A stretch of DNA of 64,000 nucleotides from Bacteroidota bacterium (GCA_014584605.1 JACTMO010000015.1:1-64000); one strand, 5' to 3'; counted from the first letter of the stretch, positions 43,096 through 52,148 are shown. Program-made: numbers and translations. The notes: generated by a model not told the origin, from the letters alone.

Positions 43096-43482
43096 TTAAC
43101 GCTTGCTGAACTGATAGCGCTTGCGCGCCTTCTTGCGGCCGAACTTCTTGCGCTCCACGGCACGGGGGTCGCGGGTCATGAGGTTCTCGACCTTGAGCTT
43201 GGGTTTGTTCTCGGCATCGACCACCACCAGCGCACGGGCGATGCCCAGACGCAGGGCGTCGGCCTGGCCGGTGATGCCACCGCCGTCCACACGGGCCTGC
43301 ACGTCGTACTTGCCCTCGGTGCCCGTGAGCTTGAAGGGCTGGTTCATCTTGAACTGCTGGGCCAGCAGGGGGAAGTATTCCTTGGCTTCCACACCGTTGA
43401 TGGTGACCGCGCCGCTTCCCTCGGTGAGGATGACGCGGGCCACGGAGGTCTTGCGGCGGCCGATGGTGTTGATGGGCTCCAT
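43096..43482 (-). CDS. rpsI: 30S ribosomal protein S9
   Basis: A 128-residue S9. Begins MEPINTIGRRKTSVARVIL and ends with the invariant KKARKRYQFSKR tail that contacts P-site tRNA; GGGITGQADALRLGIARAL lies in the middle. One base separates it from the rplM stop; the rplM-rpsI pair is universal in bacteria. Confidence 0.98.
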   Translation of the reverse strand: MEPINTIGRRKTSVARVILTEGSGAVTINGVEAKEYFPLLAQQFKMNQPFKLTGTEGKYDVQARVDGGGITGQADALRLGIARALVVVDAENKPKLKVENLMTRDPRAVERKKFGRKKARKRYQFSKR

Positions 43483-43483
43483 C

Positions 43484-43939
43484 TTACTTGATGCTGTTCA
43501 GGTCGATCTTGCGGGGGCTCTGCGCGCCGTGCTTGTGCTCGGTGCCGGCCACCACGTGCAGGTTGGTGAACTGGGCGCGGCCCAGGCGCGTCTTGGGCAG
43601 CATGCCGCGCACGGCGATCTCCACCAGCGCCGTGGGCTTGCGGCGGTGCAGTTTGTGGGCCACCTCCACGGTGCGGCCTCCGGGATAGCCGCTGAAGCGC
43701 TGGTATTCCTTGTCCTCCATCTTGCTGCCGGTCAGGCGCACCTTGTCGGCATTGATCACCACCACGTGGTCGCCCGTATCCACATGCGCCGTGAAGGTGG
43801 GCTTGTGCTTGCCGCGCACCAGCATGGCCACCATGCTGGCCAGTCGGCCCAGCGTTTCATTCTCGGCGTCCACCAGGAGCCATTCCTTGGTGACGGTGGC
43901 CTTGTTGGCCATGCTCGTCGTATGCGTTGTCGATGCCAT
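43484..43939 (-). CDS. rplM: 50S ribosomal protein L13
   Basis: A 151-residue L13. Core motifs: TVTKEWLLVDAENETLGRLAS, GDHVVVINADKVRLTG, RFSGYPGGR, and AVRGMLPKTRLGR. The start is the ATG giving MASTTHTTSMANKATVTKEW, since Bacteroidota L13 has a short extension before the core; a GTG seven codons upstream is possible. A TAACTTCG box lies 40 nt upstream of the ATG and 19 nt upstream of the GTG. First gene of the leftward rplM-rpsI-rpsB-tsf set. Confidence 0.95.
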   Translation of the reverse strand: MASTTHTTSMANKATVTKEWLLVDAENETLGRLASMVAMLVRGKHKPTFTAHVDTGDHVVVINADKVRLTGSKMEDKEYQRFSGYPGGRTVEVAHKLHRRKPTALVEIAVRGMLPKTRLGRAQFTNLHVVAGTEHKHGAQSPRKIDLNSIK

Positions 43940-43979
43940 GGGCGTGCGGGTCGTGTACACCTCCCCTCGGAAGGGGCCG

Positions 43980-43987
43980 CGAAGTTA
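43980..43987 (-). promoter_or_regulatory. -7 promoter element TAACTTCG
   Basis: TAnnTTCG on the minus strand upstream of rplM (40 nt to the ATG used here). Confidence 0.5.
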
Positions 43988-44132
43988 GTTCGTTTCCCCG
44001 ATCGCACAAACACAAGCCCATGCAAGATGCCCACAACGCCGTCCACGGCCTCCGCCCCTTCCGGCAGTGCAGCGGCCTGATGGCCCGGGCTCATCGAACA
44101 TTACCGGCTGACCCTCAGTAGCTTACATTATG

Positions 44133-44822
44133 TCAGGGAAGTTGTTGCACCCTGACGGCCGTGGGCACCGCCCCGCCCACCGACTGCAGGATGGGGTCGC
44201 GGTCGTTGGCGCTGCCGGTGTACTTCACCACCCCGTCCAGGTTCACGTCCTCGTCCAGATAGCCGGGGGCCGTGGCCGTGGGCACCACCCCGCCCACTCC
44301 CACCAGGATGGGGTCGCGGTCGTTGTTGCCGCCGGCGTACTTGATGGTGCCCTCGCCCGTGACATCGCCCGCCCACAGGACCATCACCCCACTACGGTCA
44401 CGGCGGGCGTCGGTCCCGTAGGTGGCGGTGCCGGGAACGGTAAGGTCCAGCAGGGTGCCCGGTGCACCCAGGAGCATCGGCTGGTAGGTCATGACCCCCA
44501 AGTGGTTGCGGTGACGCACCACCACGTGGTAGCTGCCGTCCGGCACCGACGGGAAGGTCACCGTCTGCTCGCCAGCGGGCATCATCACATTACCCGAACG
44601 CTGCACCAGCACGGCCCGCGTGGCCACGATCTGCGTCGGATCGGCGTTGTTGCGCAGCTCGACCAAGGCCCAGTCCACCGGGGCGGTCATGCCCTGCCGC
44701 GCCAGCACGTCGGGTGCAGCCTGGGCGTTCATCCCGTAGGGGTCGGTGGCGGGCAACAGGCCGGCCGTGCCCAGGTCCGCACGCATACCACCCGCCTGGT
44801 AGGGGCCGTCCAAGAACAGGCG
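44133..44822 (-). repeat. Shared C-terminal NDRD module, copy 2
   Basis: Codes for the 229-residue module at the end of the cytochrome, from RLFLDGPY to QQLP. It has VVVRHRNHLGVMT, TATYGTDARR, and two repeats: GDVTGEGTIKYAGGNNDRD and EDVNLDGVVKYTGSANDRD. The copy at 7287-8006 has the same order of motifs. Confidence 0.8.
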
Positions 44823-47543
44823 GAGGTCCAGGTGGGCGTGGGTGTCATCCTGGTCGAGGATCCCGTCCGCATCGGCGTCCACGCCCATGCGCACGGCGGT
44901 GGAGGGATGCACCAGGGTCCAGCTGAGCGGGCCGCCTGTACCCTGCGCCGAGGCCATCAGCTGGGCGTGGGTCACCGTCTGGCCGGCGATGTCGCTCTGG
45001 TAATCGTTGCCCCCCAGGTAACGGAAGCCGCGCATCACCCCGCCATAGCGCCCCTTCACGATCATACCGTACTCAGTGGTGCGCGTGGCGGCAAGGTCCT
45101 TCATCATGTTGATGCGCGAGGTGCTGCCGACGCTGCCGTTGATGGTCTCCCGGAAGCCGACGGCGGGCATGGCATCCTGCACCGCATAACTGGCCAGGGG
45201 GAAGTTGTTGGTGTTGAAGCTCTGCGGGCTGTTGGTGGCATCGATCCCACCGGACCAGGAAAGGAGCTCGGGCTCGTAGTCGCCCAGATAGTTGCCGACC
45301 CCGGAGCCGTTGAACCAGGTCTCCATCACCCCTTCGCTCATCATGCCGAAACCGGCATTGCACTCGGTGGTGTTATAGAAGAAGCCGTTCTTGCGGTAGG
45401 TGCTGCGCAGGTCGGCGGACATGTTGCGGTTGGGGGTGAAGTCCACCAGGGTGCCCGACCCGGTCCCGGCCACATTGCCCATGCCGAAGAGCTCACCCCT
45501 GCCCGTTTGCGCGTTGTGGCAATGGGAGCAATTGATCTGCACGCTCTGGAACAGGGGCACCGTGGGCGGAATGGATTGGAAGGTGGTGCCGATGCCGCGC
45601 ACGCGGTCAGGGTTGAGGCGGGCGGTGCTGCTCTGGCTCTCGGGCTTCAGGGTGCGGTAGGGGTTGGGCACGTACCAGGTGGCCGCCAGGAAGTCCTGCA
45701 GCTCCTGCATCATGGCCGGTGTGCCGGGTGCGGCGAGCCCTTGCAGGTGCTGGAAGGTGCCGGCGAACTCGGCCAGGCTCTCCTTGTCGCCGCGCCAGTG
45801 CAGGTTGCCGCGGCCACGACCGATGATGTCGATCAGGAACTGGGTGGTCTTCACCCCCTTCATGGGATGGTACAGGTTGCCGTCCACGGTGTCCACCGGG
45901 CCGCTGGGGTCGCCCAGGTCCCAGCCCAGCCTGTCCCAGCGGGCATCCACGTGGCAGCTGCCGCAGCTGAGGTGACCGGTGCCCGAACCCAGGTGGGTGT
46001 TGTACAGGTGTTTCCGCCCGGCCTTGATCACCAGCGGCGTGGGGTCGAAGAAGTTCGCCCGTGCCACTTCCTTGCGCGTGGTGAGGTCCACCGTGCTCAC
46101 CGTGCCCTCGAAGCGGTTCAGGACGTAGGCGCGGTCGTTGGCGGCGTTCAGCACGATCCCCGTGGGGCCTTCGCCCACCGGGATCGGGGCCTGCTGGTTC
46201 CGCGTGCCGTCGGCGTTGAGCAGCACCACGTTGTTGGAGCCCATGCCGGTGACGCAGGCCAGGGTGCCGTCGGAGGTGAAAGCGATGCCGCGCGGGTCGC
46301 CCAGGGACTCTTTGCGGAGCGCGGGGGACACGCTGGGCGTGGCATAGGTGAGGTGCGGGTTCAGGTCCGAGATCGTGTTGACCCCACCCAAGGCGTTGAA
46401 CTGGGCGATGTTCACCCGCAGGAAGGTGCCGTTCAGGTTGGGCTCGAAGCGGATCTCGTTGGTGGCGTCCGTCCCCACCACGCTGATCCCGCCTGTGGCG
46501 GGGTTCACGGCCATGGCCATGAGGATGTTCCCCAGGCGGGTCTGGTACTGCACCCCGGCGGTGCTGGGGGCATTGGCGTCGATCACGGCCACATCGCGGT
46601 CCGGCATGTCCCAGCCCACCATGCGGGCCTTCCCTGCCGCCGTGCCGCTCACCATGTTGGTCCAGTCGCCGCCGTTGTCGTCCAGCCATTGTCCGGCGGC
46701 GTTCTTGCGCACGATGAGGCTGTGCGTGTTGATCAGGCTGGCAGGTGCGTTCGGGTTCATCGGCGGGTTGAAACCCGTTCCGTCGTTGGGGATGGGCACC
46801 ACGCCGCCGTAGGGGCCGTTGGGGTTGGTGACGTCGTTGGGGATCACCGTGCAGCCGCCTTGCGGGGAGCACACACCGGTCTTGGTGCCATGGGTGAAGT
46901 TGAAGAAGGTGTTGCCGTTGAGCACCGTGGTCGCATTGCCGCTCTCGAAGAAGGCGCAGTACACCGTGCCGCCACCGGGAGCCACGGCCAGGGCTCGGGG
47001 TTGTTCCCCTTTCAGGAGCACTTCGGCGGGCGATGCACCGAGGTCGGCGAGGTTGAACACCTGCACGCTTTCGCGACCGGCACAGGACACGAAGGCCTTG
47101 GTGGCCGGTACGCCCCCGGCGAAGACCACGTCGGCGGGCTCATCCTCGGTGAGCAGGCTCCGCACCACGATGTTCTGGGTGAGGTCCACGATGCTCACCT
47201 CGTCGCAGACCTGGTTCACCACCCAGGCTTCGGTATTGCTCCGGGCCCGGACCGTCACCGGGTCCAGGCCAACGGGGATGCTGGCCTGCAACAGCAGGTT
47301 GTTGGGCGTCACCTGGAACACCTCCAGGGCGTTGTTGGCCGTGTTCACCGCCAGCAGCTTGGTGCCGTCGGGGGTCAGGTCCAGCGGATGGACGTGGGGG
47401 CTCTCGAAGTTGACGAACTGGTCCACCGGCACGGCGGAGCCCACATTGGGCAGCTCATAGACCTCGTAGGCCGAGGTGATGAGCACGCCTCCCAGGAGGG
47501 CTCCGGCGACCAGGAACTTGCTGCGGGCAGGGACATGGACCAT
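44133..47543 (-). CDS. Secreted YVTN-propeller / di-haem cytochrome with C-terminal NDRD module
   Basis: A 1136-residue exported protein. N-terminal signal or anchor (about residues 9-25, FLVAGALLGGVLITSAY), then YVTN-like beta-propeller repeats (about 40-510: LDLTPDGTKLLAVNTANN, GIAFTSDGTLACVTGMGS, GPTGIVLNAANDRAYVLN). Two c-type haem sites follow, CGSCH at 527-531 and CSHCH at 668-672, about 140 residues apart as in MauG/cytochrome c peroxidase proteins. The last 229 residues match the C-terminal module of the protein at 7287. Likely a periplasmic or surface redox protein; substrate unknown. The start gives the best signal sequence; 24 further codons upstream are open. Confidence 0.83.
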   Translation of the reverse strand: MVHVPARSKFLVAGALLGGVLITSAYEVYELPNVGSAVPVDQFVNFESPHVHPLDLTPDGTKLLAVNTANNALEVFQVTPNNLLLQASIPVGLDPVTVRARSNTEAWVVNQVCDEVSIVDLTQNIVVRSLLTEDEPADVVFAGGVPATKAFVSCAGRESVQVFNLADLGASPAEVLLKGEQPRALAVAPGGGTVYCAFFESGNATTVLNGNTFFNFTHGTKTGVCSPQGGCTVIPNDVTNPNGPYGGVVPIPNDGTGFNPPMNPNAPASLINTHSLIVRKNAAGQWLDDNGGDWTNMVSGTAAGKARMVGWDMPDRDVAVIDANAPSTAGVQYQTRLGNILMAMAVNPATGGISVVGTDATNEIRFEPNLNGTFLRVNIAQFNALGGVNTISDLNPHLTYATPSVSPALRKESLGDPRGIAFTSDGTLACVTGMGSNNVVLLNADGTRNQQAPIPVGEGPTGIVLNAANDRAYVLNRFEGTVSTVDLTTRKEVARANFFDPTPLVIKAGRKHLYNTHLGSGTGHLSCGSCHVDARWDRLGWDLGDPSGPVDTVDGNLYHPMKGVKTTQFLIDIIGRGRGNLHWRGDKESLAEFAGTFQHLQGLAAPGTPAMMQELQDFLAATWYVPNPYRTLKPESQSSTARLNPDRVRGIGTTFQSIPPTVPLFQSVQINCSHCHNAQTGRGELFGMGNVAGTGSGTLVDFTPNRNMSADLRSTYRKNGFFYNTTECNAGFGMMSEGVMETWFNGSGVGNYLGDYEPELLSWSGGIDATNSPQSFNTNNFPLASYAVQDAMPAVGFRETINGSVGSTSRINMMKDLAATRTTEYGMIVKGRYGGVMRGFRYLGGNDYQSDIAGQTVTHAQLMASAQGTGGPLSWTLVHPSTAVRMGVDADADGILDQDDTHAHLDLRLFLDGPYQAGGMRADLGTAGLLPATDPYGMNAQAAPDVLARQGMTAPVDWALVELRNNADPTQIVATRAVLVQRSGNVMMPAGEQTVTFPSVPDGSYHVVVRHRNHLGVMTYQPMLLGAPGTLLDLTVPGTATYGTDARRDRSGVMVLWAGDVTGEGTIKYAGGNNDRDPILVGVGGVVPTATAPGYLDEDVNLDGVVKYTGSANDRDPILQSVGGAVPTAVRVQQLP

Positions 47544-47591
47544 GGGACAGAAGGACGTTGATCGCCACCGCCGGACACACGTTAGGAGGCG

Positions 47592-47599
47592 GGAAGGTA
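47592..47599 (-). promoter_or_regulatory. -7-like box TACCTTCC
   Basis: TAnnTTC match on the minus strand, 48 nt before the propeller-cytochrome ATG, in the 91-bp gap after kbl. Confidence 0.35.
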
Positions 47600-47634
47600 G
47601 CACGTGTGCGCGCACCGCCCAAGCGCCCTTACGC

Positions 47635-48828
47635 TCAGGCCAGCACGCCCAGCTCCCGGCCCACCTTGCCGAAGGCCGCCAGAGCCTTGTCGATATGGGC
47701 GTCGGTATGGGCCGCGCTCAGCTGCACCCGGATCCGGGCGGTATCCTTGGGCACCACCGGGTAGAAGAAGCCGATCACATAGATGCCCTCCTCCAGCAGG
47801 CGATCGGCCATCACCTGGCTCAGCCGGGCATCGCCCAGCATCACCGGCACGATGGCCGCACCGGCCCCCCGGGTCTTGAAGCCGAGCGCTTCGATGCCGG
47901 TGCGGAACCGGTGCACGTTGCGCTCCAGCCGGTCGCGCAGCTCCGTGGAGCGGCTCAGCAGGTCGATCACGGCGATGCTGGCGCCCACGATGGCCGGGGC
48001 GAGCGAATTGCTGAAGAGGTAGGGACGGCTGCGCTGGCGCAGCATCTCGATGATCTCCTTGCGGCCCGTGGTGTAACCGCCCATGGCACCGCCCAGCGCC
48101 TTGCCCAAAGTACCGGTGATGATGTCCACGCGACCCATCACCCCGCAATGCTCCACGCTCCCACGCCCGGTCCTGCCGATGAAGCCCGCGGCATGGCACT
48201 CGTCCACCATCACCAGGGCCTCGTGGCGGTCGGCGAGGTCGCAGATGCCCTTGAGGTCGGCCACGATGCCGTCCATGCTGAACACACCGTCGGTGACCAC
48301 GATGAGGTGGCGGCATCCGTCGGCCCGGGCGGCCTTGAGCTGCTGCTCCAGGTCGGCCATGTCGTTGTTGGCATAGCGGTAGCGCCTGGCCTTGCAGAGG
48401 CGCACCCCGTCGATGATGCTCGCATGGTTCAGCGCATCGCTGATGATGGCGTCCTCCTCCCCCAGCAGCGGCTCGAAGACCCCTCCGTTGGCGTCGAAGC
48501 AGGCGGCGTACAGGATGGTATCCTCCGTACCGTGGAACTCCGCCAGCTTGCGTTCGAGCTCCTTGTGGAGGTCCTGCGTACCGCAGATGAAGCGCACGCT
48601 GCTCATGCCGTACCCGTGGGAGTCGAGCGCTTCATGGGCCGCCTTCAGCACCCCGGGGTGGGCGCTCAAGCCCAGGTAGTTGTTCGCGCAGAAGTTCAGG
48701 ACCTGCCGGCCGTTCACCGTGATCTCGGCGCCCTGGTCGCTGGTGATGATGCGCTCGCGCTTGAACAGCCCGGCCTCGTCGATGGCCTTCAGTTCGCGCT
48801 GCAGATGGTGCTGGAGTGCGCCGTACAT
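47635..48828 (-). CDS. kbl: 2-amino-3-ketobutyrate CoA ligase
   Basis: A 397-residue PLP enzyme of the alpha-oxoamine synthase family that splits 2-amino-3-ketobutyrate with CoA to glycine and acetyl-CoA (threonine degradation). [42 protein letters not shown], and the PLP Lys in [15 protein letters not shown]. The start [13 protein letters not shown] aligns with E. coli Kbl (398 residues); an open extension of 33 codons upstream does not. A TACCTTCG promoter box lies 23 nt upstream. No tdh is in the window. Confidence 0.93.
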   Translation of the reverse strand: MYGALQHHLQRELKAIDEAGLFKRERIITSDQGAEITVNGRQVLNFCANNYLGLSAHPGVLKAAHEALDSHGYGMSSVRFICGTQDLHKELERKLAEFHGTEDTILYAACFDANGGVFEPLLGEEDAIISDALNHASIIDGVRLCKARRYRYANNDMADLEQQLKAARADGCRHLIVVTDGVFSMDGIVADLKGICDLADRHEALVMVDECHAAGFIGRTGRGSVEHCGVMGRVDIITGTLGKALGGAMGGYTTGRKEIIEMLRQRSRPYLFSNSLAPAIVGASIAVIDLLSRSTELRDRLERNVHRFRTGIEALGFKTRGAGAAIVPVMLGDARLSQVMADRLLEEGIYVIGFFYPVVPKDTARIRVQLSAAHTDAHIDKALAAFGKVGRELGVLA

Positions 48829-48851
48829 GGGGAACAATGCTGGATGGACGG

Positions 48852-48859
48852 CGAAGGTA
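48852..48859 (-). promoter_or_regulatory. -7 promoter element TACCTTCG
   Basis: TAnnTTCG on the minus strand, 23 nt before the kbl ATG; it also supports the shorter kbl start. Confidence 0.5.
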
Positions 48860-48942
48860 TTGAGCCGGTCCATCGACCGGCCCCTCCGTTGGACCGCCCG
48901 CGCGGCATTGAAGACGGGTTCACACAACGACGAGGGGCGTCC

Positions 48943-48958
48943 ATCAACAGCTGTTGAT
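48943..48958. promoter_or_regulatory. Perfect 16-bp palindrome, candidate operator
   Basis: ATCAACAGCTGTTGAT, a perfect dyad in the divergent gap between kbl and the CPBP-like gene, where the sequence is locally AT-rich. Its TTG lies 20 nt upstream of TAATATTG (48977-48984), so it would cover the -33 element of the CPBP promoter. Binding factor unknown. Confidence 0.5.
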
Positions 48959-48976
48959 ATTTTGTACGGATCCGCC

Positions 48977-48984
48977 TAATATTG
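48977..48984 (+). promoter_or_regulatory. -7-like box TAATATTG
   Basis: Seven of eight match to TAnnTTTG, 16 nt before the CPBP-like ATG, with a TTG 20 nt upstream as possible -33 element. Confidence 0.5.
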
Positions 48985-49000
48985 CCACCTTATCGACAAA

Positions 49001-49912
49001 ATGAGGGCGTTCATCGCACGGAATCCCGTATTCATCTATATCGCGCTGACCTGGGCCTTGCAATGGGGCCTTGTGGCTGCGGTGAAGATCATCACGCCCC
49101 CCGGCATACACGTTTCGGAGGATGCCACGGCCCATGCGCTCTTCCGCCTGCGGCTGTTCGGGCCCATTCTCGTTTGCCTGGCCGTAACGTGGTATCTGGA
49201 GGGTGGCAAGGGCGTGGCCAAACTGTTCGCGTCCTACACGCGATGGAAGGTCCCGGCACGCTGGTACATGCTGGCCTTCACCTGGAAGTTCATCAACGCC
49301 TACCTGGCCCTCGGTCTCGTGTTCCTGATCTACGGCACCTTTCCGGGGTTCTATGTGGACGGCTTTTGGGAGGGCTGGGGGATCAATCTGCCTTCCATCC
49401 TCTACATCGCCCTGATGGAGGAGACCAGCTGGATGAAGTTCGGGGTCACCCGGCTGCAGATGCGGTACAACGCGCTCACCTCGGCACTGATCATCGGGTT
49501 CGCCTGGGGCATGTGGTACCTGCCGATGCTGATCATCAACGAGGGGGTGCCCCCGGGCTACCCCGTGCCGGTGTTCATGGGCTGCATGCTGGGGCTGGGG
49601 GTTATGCTCACCTGGGCGTACAACATGACGCGCAGCGGTCTGGTGCTGCTGGTGATGCAGATCATCAGCAACACGGCCTTCTTCGTCACCCCGGTGCTGT
49701 TCGCCGTCACCAACGACCAGCACTACATCGTGGCCTACAGCTGGGTGTTCATCACCTTCTGCGCGCTGCTGCCCCTGTTGTACGGTGCGAAGGACCTGGC
49801 GCGGCGGCCGCGTGCCCGGTGGGATACCGATACGGTGTTCCCCGCGCCTGCGGAGGAGCCGGAGGAACAGGTGCAGGCACCGGTGGTCGTGAGCGCGAGA
49901 GTGCGGCGATAA
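49001..49912 (+). CDS. CPBP-like intramembrane protein with degenerate active site
   Basis: A 303-residue polytopic protein with about eight hydrophobic segments. It resembles the CPBP/Abi intramembrane protease family: motif 1 is EETSWMKFG (family EExxxR), motif 2 is FAWGMWYLP (family FGLWHLP, so His to Tyr), and motif 3 is MQIISNTAFF (family HxxxN, so His to Gln). The glutamates remain but the catalytic histidines are gone, so proteolysis is doubtful. The charged Pro/Glu C-terminus is cytoplasmic. Upstream DNA is AT-rich and carries a perfect palindrome. The gene may be of different ancestry from its neighbours. Confidence 0.65.
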   Translation: MRAFIARNPVFIYIALTWALQWGLVAAVKIITPPGIHVSEDATAHALFRLRLFGPILVCLAVTWYLEGGKGVAKLFASYTRWKVPARWYMLAFTWKFINAYLALGLVFLIYGTFPGFYVDGFWEGWGINLPSILYIALMEETSWMKFGVTRLQMRYNALTSALIIGFAWGMWYLPMLIINEGVPPGYPVPVFMGCMLGLGVMLTWAYNMTRSGLVLLVMQIISNTAFFVTPVLFAVTNDQHYIVAYSWVFITFCALLPLLYGAKDLARRPRARWDTDTVFPAPAEEPEEQVQAPVVVSARVRR

Positions 49913-49918
49913 CGGGGC

Positions 49919-50215
49919 TCAGCCCTTGTCCACCACGCGCGGCACCTTGAAATAGTCGCTGTCCCTGGACGGAGCGTTGCGCAGGGCGTCCTGTTTGCTC
50001 ACGCCCGGCAGGGCCACGTCGTCGCGCAGCACGTTCTCCTCCTCGGTCATGAACACCAGGGGCTCCACCCCGCGTGTGTCCACCGAGTTGAGCTGTTCCA
50101 CGAAAGCCAGCACACGCTCCAAGTCGCGCAGCACGGCCGCGCGCCGGTCGGGGTCGCTGAAGTCCAGCCGCGCCAGTTCGGCGATGCGGTCCAGGGCGGC
50201 GTCATCCAGCTTCAT
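49919..50215 (-). CDS. gatC: Asp-tRNA(Asn)/Glu-tRNA(Gln) amidotransferase subunit C
   Basis: A 98-residue GatC, the small subunit that holds GatA and GatB together. MKLDDAALDRIAELARLDFS, LNSVDTRGVEPLVF, LRDDVALPG and the tail DSDYFKVPRVVDKG are typical. gatA and gatB are not in the window. It overlaps the acyltransferase gene upstream by 14 nt, hence likely translational coupling. Confidence 0.93.
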   Translation of the reverse strand: MKLDDAALDRIAELARLDFSDPDRRAAVLRDLERVLAFVEQLNSVDTRGVEPLVFMTEEENVLRDDVALPGVSKQDALRNAPSRDSDYFKVPRVVDKG

Positions 50216-51014
50216 GTTCCAGCAGGGGCGCTTCGATGAGGGCGAAGACGCGTTGGCGCAAAGCTACCACATCGTCTTCGCCCAGGCCGTCGGTGGTCAC
50301 GGGCGGGTGCACCACGGCGCGGCTGATGCCCGGATGGCCGCGGCTCAGCAGGTCCTCCGGGTCGCCGAAGAGCCGCCAATGGTTCACGAACGTGACAGGC
50401 ACCACGGGCACGCGCTGCTCGATGGCCAGGCGGAAGGCTCCGTCCTTGAACGGCTTCATGCGGGGCACGGTGTGCGGGATGGTGCCTTCCGGAAAGAGCA
50501 CCACGCAGGCCCCGTTCTCCAGCGCCTTGGAGGCCCGCCGGAAGGCCCTGGCGGCCTCCACCCGGCTGCCCCGGTTCACGGCGATGTCCATGTCCTTGAA
50601 GAAGATGCGGAACAGGGGCCATCGCTGCAGCTCGTACTTGCCCATCATCAGGAAGTAGTGCGGCACCAGGTTGAACATCTGCACGATGTCGATGTAGCTG
50701 GAGTGGTTGCTCACCACCACGTACGGCGGTTCGGGCAGCTGGCCGCGCCAGGTGACCTGCTGGGGAAAGAGGCCCGTCCACTGGAGGAAGGCCCCCCAGA
50801 TGCGCTTCAGCCGGAAGGCGGCGCGGAAGCCGCTGGGCCGGTGAAGGGTCAGCTTGAAGGGCACGTAGAGCAGCAGCAGGCTCGACCAGAACATCAGCCC
50901 GAACCACAGCTTGTACACCAGCCGCAACGGTGCGAAAAGCCACCGGGCCGCGGGGTTGCGGCGCTCCTCGCCCGTGCGGATCGCGGGGCGGTGGTGGTGC
51001 GGGTGCGCGGGCAT
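50202..51014 (-). CDS. 1-acyl-sn-glycerol-3-phosphate acyltransferase
   Basis: A 270-residue PlsC-type enzyme of phospholipid synthesis. Catalytic HxxxxD in VSNHSSYIDIVQMF (about residue 103), substrate-binding VLFPEGTIPH (about residue 172), and a hydrophobic N-terminal helix (about 33-53, LWFGLMFWSSLLLLYVPF). The His-rich N-terminus (MPAHPHHHRP) is odd; a later start is conceivable. Overlaps gatC by 14 nt; divergent from trpS. Confidence 0.9.
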   Translation of the reverse strand: MPAHPHHHRPAIRTGEERRNPAARWLFAPLRLVYKLWFGLMFWSSLLLLYVPFKLTLHRPSGFRAAFRLKRIWGAFLQWTGLFPQQVTWRGQLPEPPYVVVSNHSSYIDIVQMFNLVPHYFLMMGKYELQRWPLFRIFFKDMDIAVNRGSRVEAARAFRRASKALENGACVVLFPEGTIPHTVPRMKPFKDGAFRLAIEQRVPVVPVTFVNHWRLFGDPEDLLSRGHPGISRAVVHPPVTTDGLGEDDVVALRQRVFALIEAPLLEHEAG

Positions 51015-51045
51015 GACCGGCGGAAAGCCCGCAAAGCTAACCGGC

Positions 51046-51053
51046 TATCTTCG
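51046..51053 (+). promoter_or_regulatory. -7 promoter element TATCTTCG
   Basis: TAnnTTCG, 12 nt before the trpS ATG; predicts a very short 5' leader. Confidence 0.55.
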
Positions 51054-51065
51054 CGCGCCCGATCC

Positions 51066-52043
51066 ATGAACCGCGTCCTCACAGGCATCCAGAGCACCGG
51101 CACCCCGCACCTGGGCAACGTGCTCGGGGCCATCCGGCCGGCCATCGCCATGGCCGAGGCGGCCCAAGGCTCCTCCTACCTGTTCATCGCCGACCTGCAC
51201 GCCCTCACCCAGGTGAAGGACCCCGTGGTCATGCGGGAGAACACCGACCGGGTGGCCGCCGCCTGGCTGGCCTGCGGGCTCGACCCGGAGCGCACCGTCT
51301 TCTACCGGCAGAGCGACGTGCCCGAGGTGACCGAGCTGGCCTGGTACCTCAGCTGCTTCTTCCCCTACTCGCGCCTGGCGCTGGCGCACAGCTTCAAGGA
51401 CAAGGCCGACCGCCTGGAGGACGTGAACGGCGGGCTCTTCACCTACCCCATGCTGATGGCCGCCGACATCCTGCTGTACGATGCGGAGGTGGTGCCGGTG
51501 GGCAAGGACCAGAAGCAGCATCTGGAGTTCACCCGCGACGTGGCCGAGCGCTTCAACCACCAGATGGGCGAAACCTTTGTACTGCCCGAAGCGCGGATCG
51601 ACGAGGACGTGATGATCGTGCCGGGCACCGACGGGGAGAAGATGAGCAAGAGCCGCGGCAACCTCATCCGCCTGTTCGCCCCCGAGAAGGAGCTCAAGCA
51701 GGAGGTGATGGGCATCGTGACCGACAGCGCCCCGCTGGAAGCCCCCAAGGACCCGGAGACCAACACGGTGTACAGGCTTTTCAGGCTGGTGGCACCGGGC
51801 GATGCGGCGAACGACATGGCCGCCAGGCTCCGCGCCGGGGGCTACGGGTACGGCCATGCCAAGAAGGAGCTCCTTGCCGCCCTGCTCGACGGTTTCCGCG
51901 CCGAACGGGCGGCCTACGACCGGCTGATGGCCGACCGCGGGGAGATGGAACGCCGCCTGCGGATCGGTGCCGACAAGGCCCGTCAGATCGCGGCCGCGAC
52001 CCTGGGCCGCGTGCGCGAACGCCTCGGCCTGCGGGCGCGGTGA
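51066..52043 (+). CDS. trpS: Tryptophan--tRNA ligase
   Basis: A 325-residue class I synthetase. HIGH-like motif TGTPHLGNVLGAI (about residues 11-23), FIADLHALTQVKDP, YPMLMAADILLYDAEVVPVG, and GEKMSKSRGN (about 192-201). Length typical of the short bacterial form. Divergent from the acyltransferase gene; 105 bp before purH. Confidence 0.97.
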   Translation: MNRVLTGIQSTGTPHLGNVLGAIRPAIAMAEAAQGSSYLFIADLHALTQVKDPVVMRENTDRVAAAWLACGLDPERTVFYRQSDVPEVTELAWYLSCFFPYSRLALAHSFKDKADRLEDVNGGLFTYPMLMAADILLYDAEVVPVGKDQKQHLEFTRDVAERFNHQMGETFVLPEARIDEDVMIVPGTDGEKMSKSRGNLIRLFAPEKELKQEVMGIVTDSAPLEAPKDPETNTVYRLFRLVAPGDAANDMAARLRAGGYGYGHAKKELLAALLDGFRAERAAYDRLMADRGEMERRLRIGADKARQIAAATLGRVRERLGLRAR

Positions 52044-52115
52044 CCGTGGGCAACCTTGTTCGTAACCTATGGGCAACGCAGCCGTCCGCGCCATGCCACG
52101 CCCATGGCGCTGGCG

Positions 52116-52123
52116 TAAACTTG
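52116..52123 (+). promoter_or_regulatory. -7-like box TAAACTTG
   Basis: Seven of eight match to TAnnTTTG, 25 nt before the purH TTG start. Confidence 0.4.
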
Positions 52124-52148
52124 CGCCCATCCTTCACCACCGGACGAT

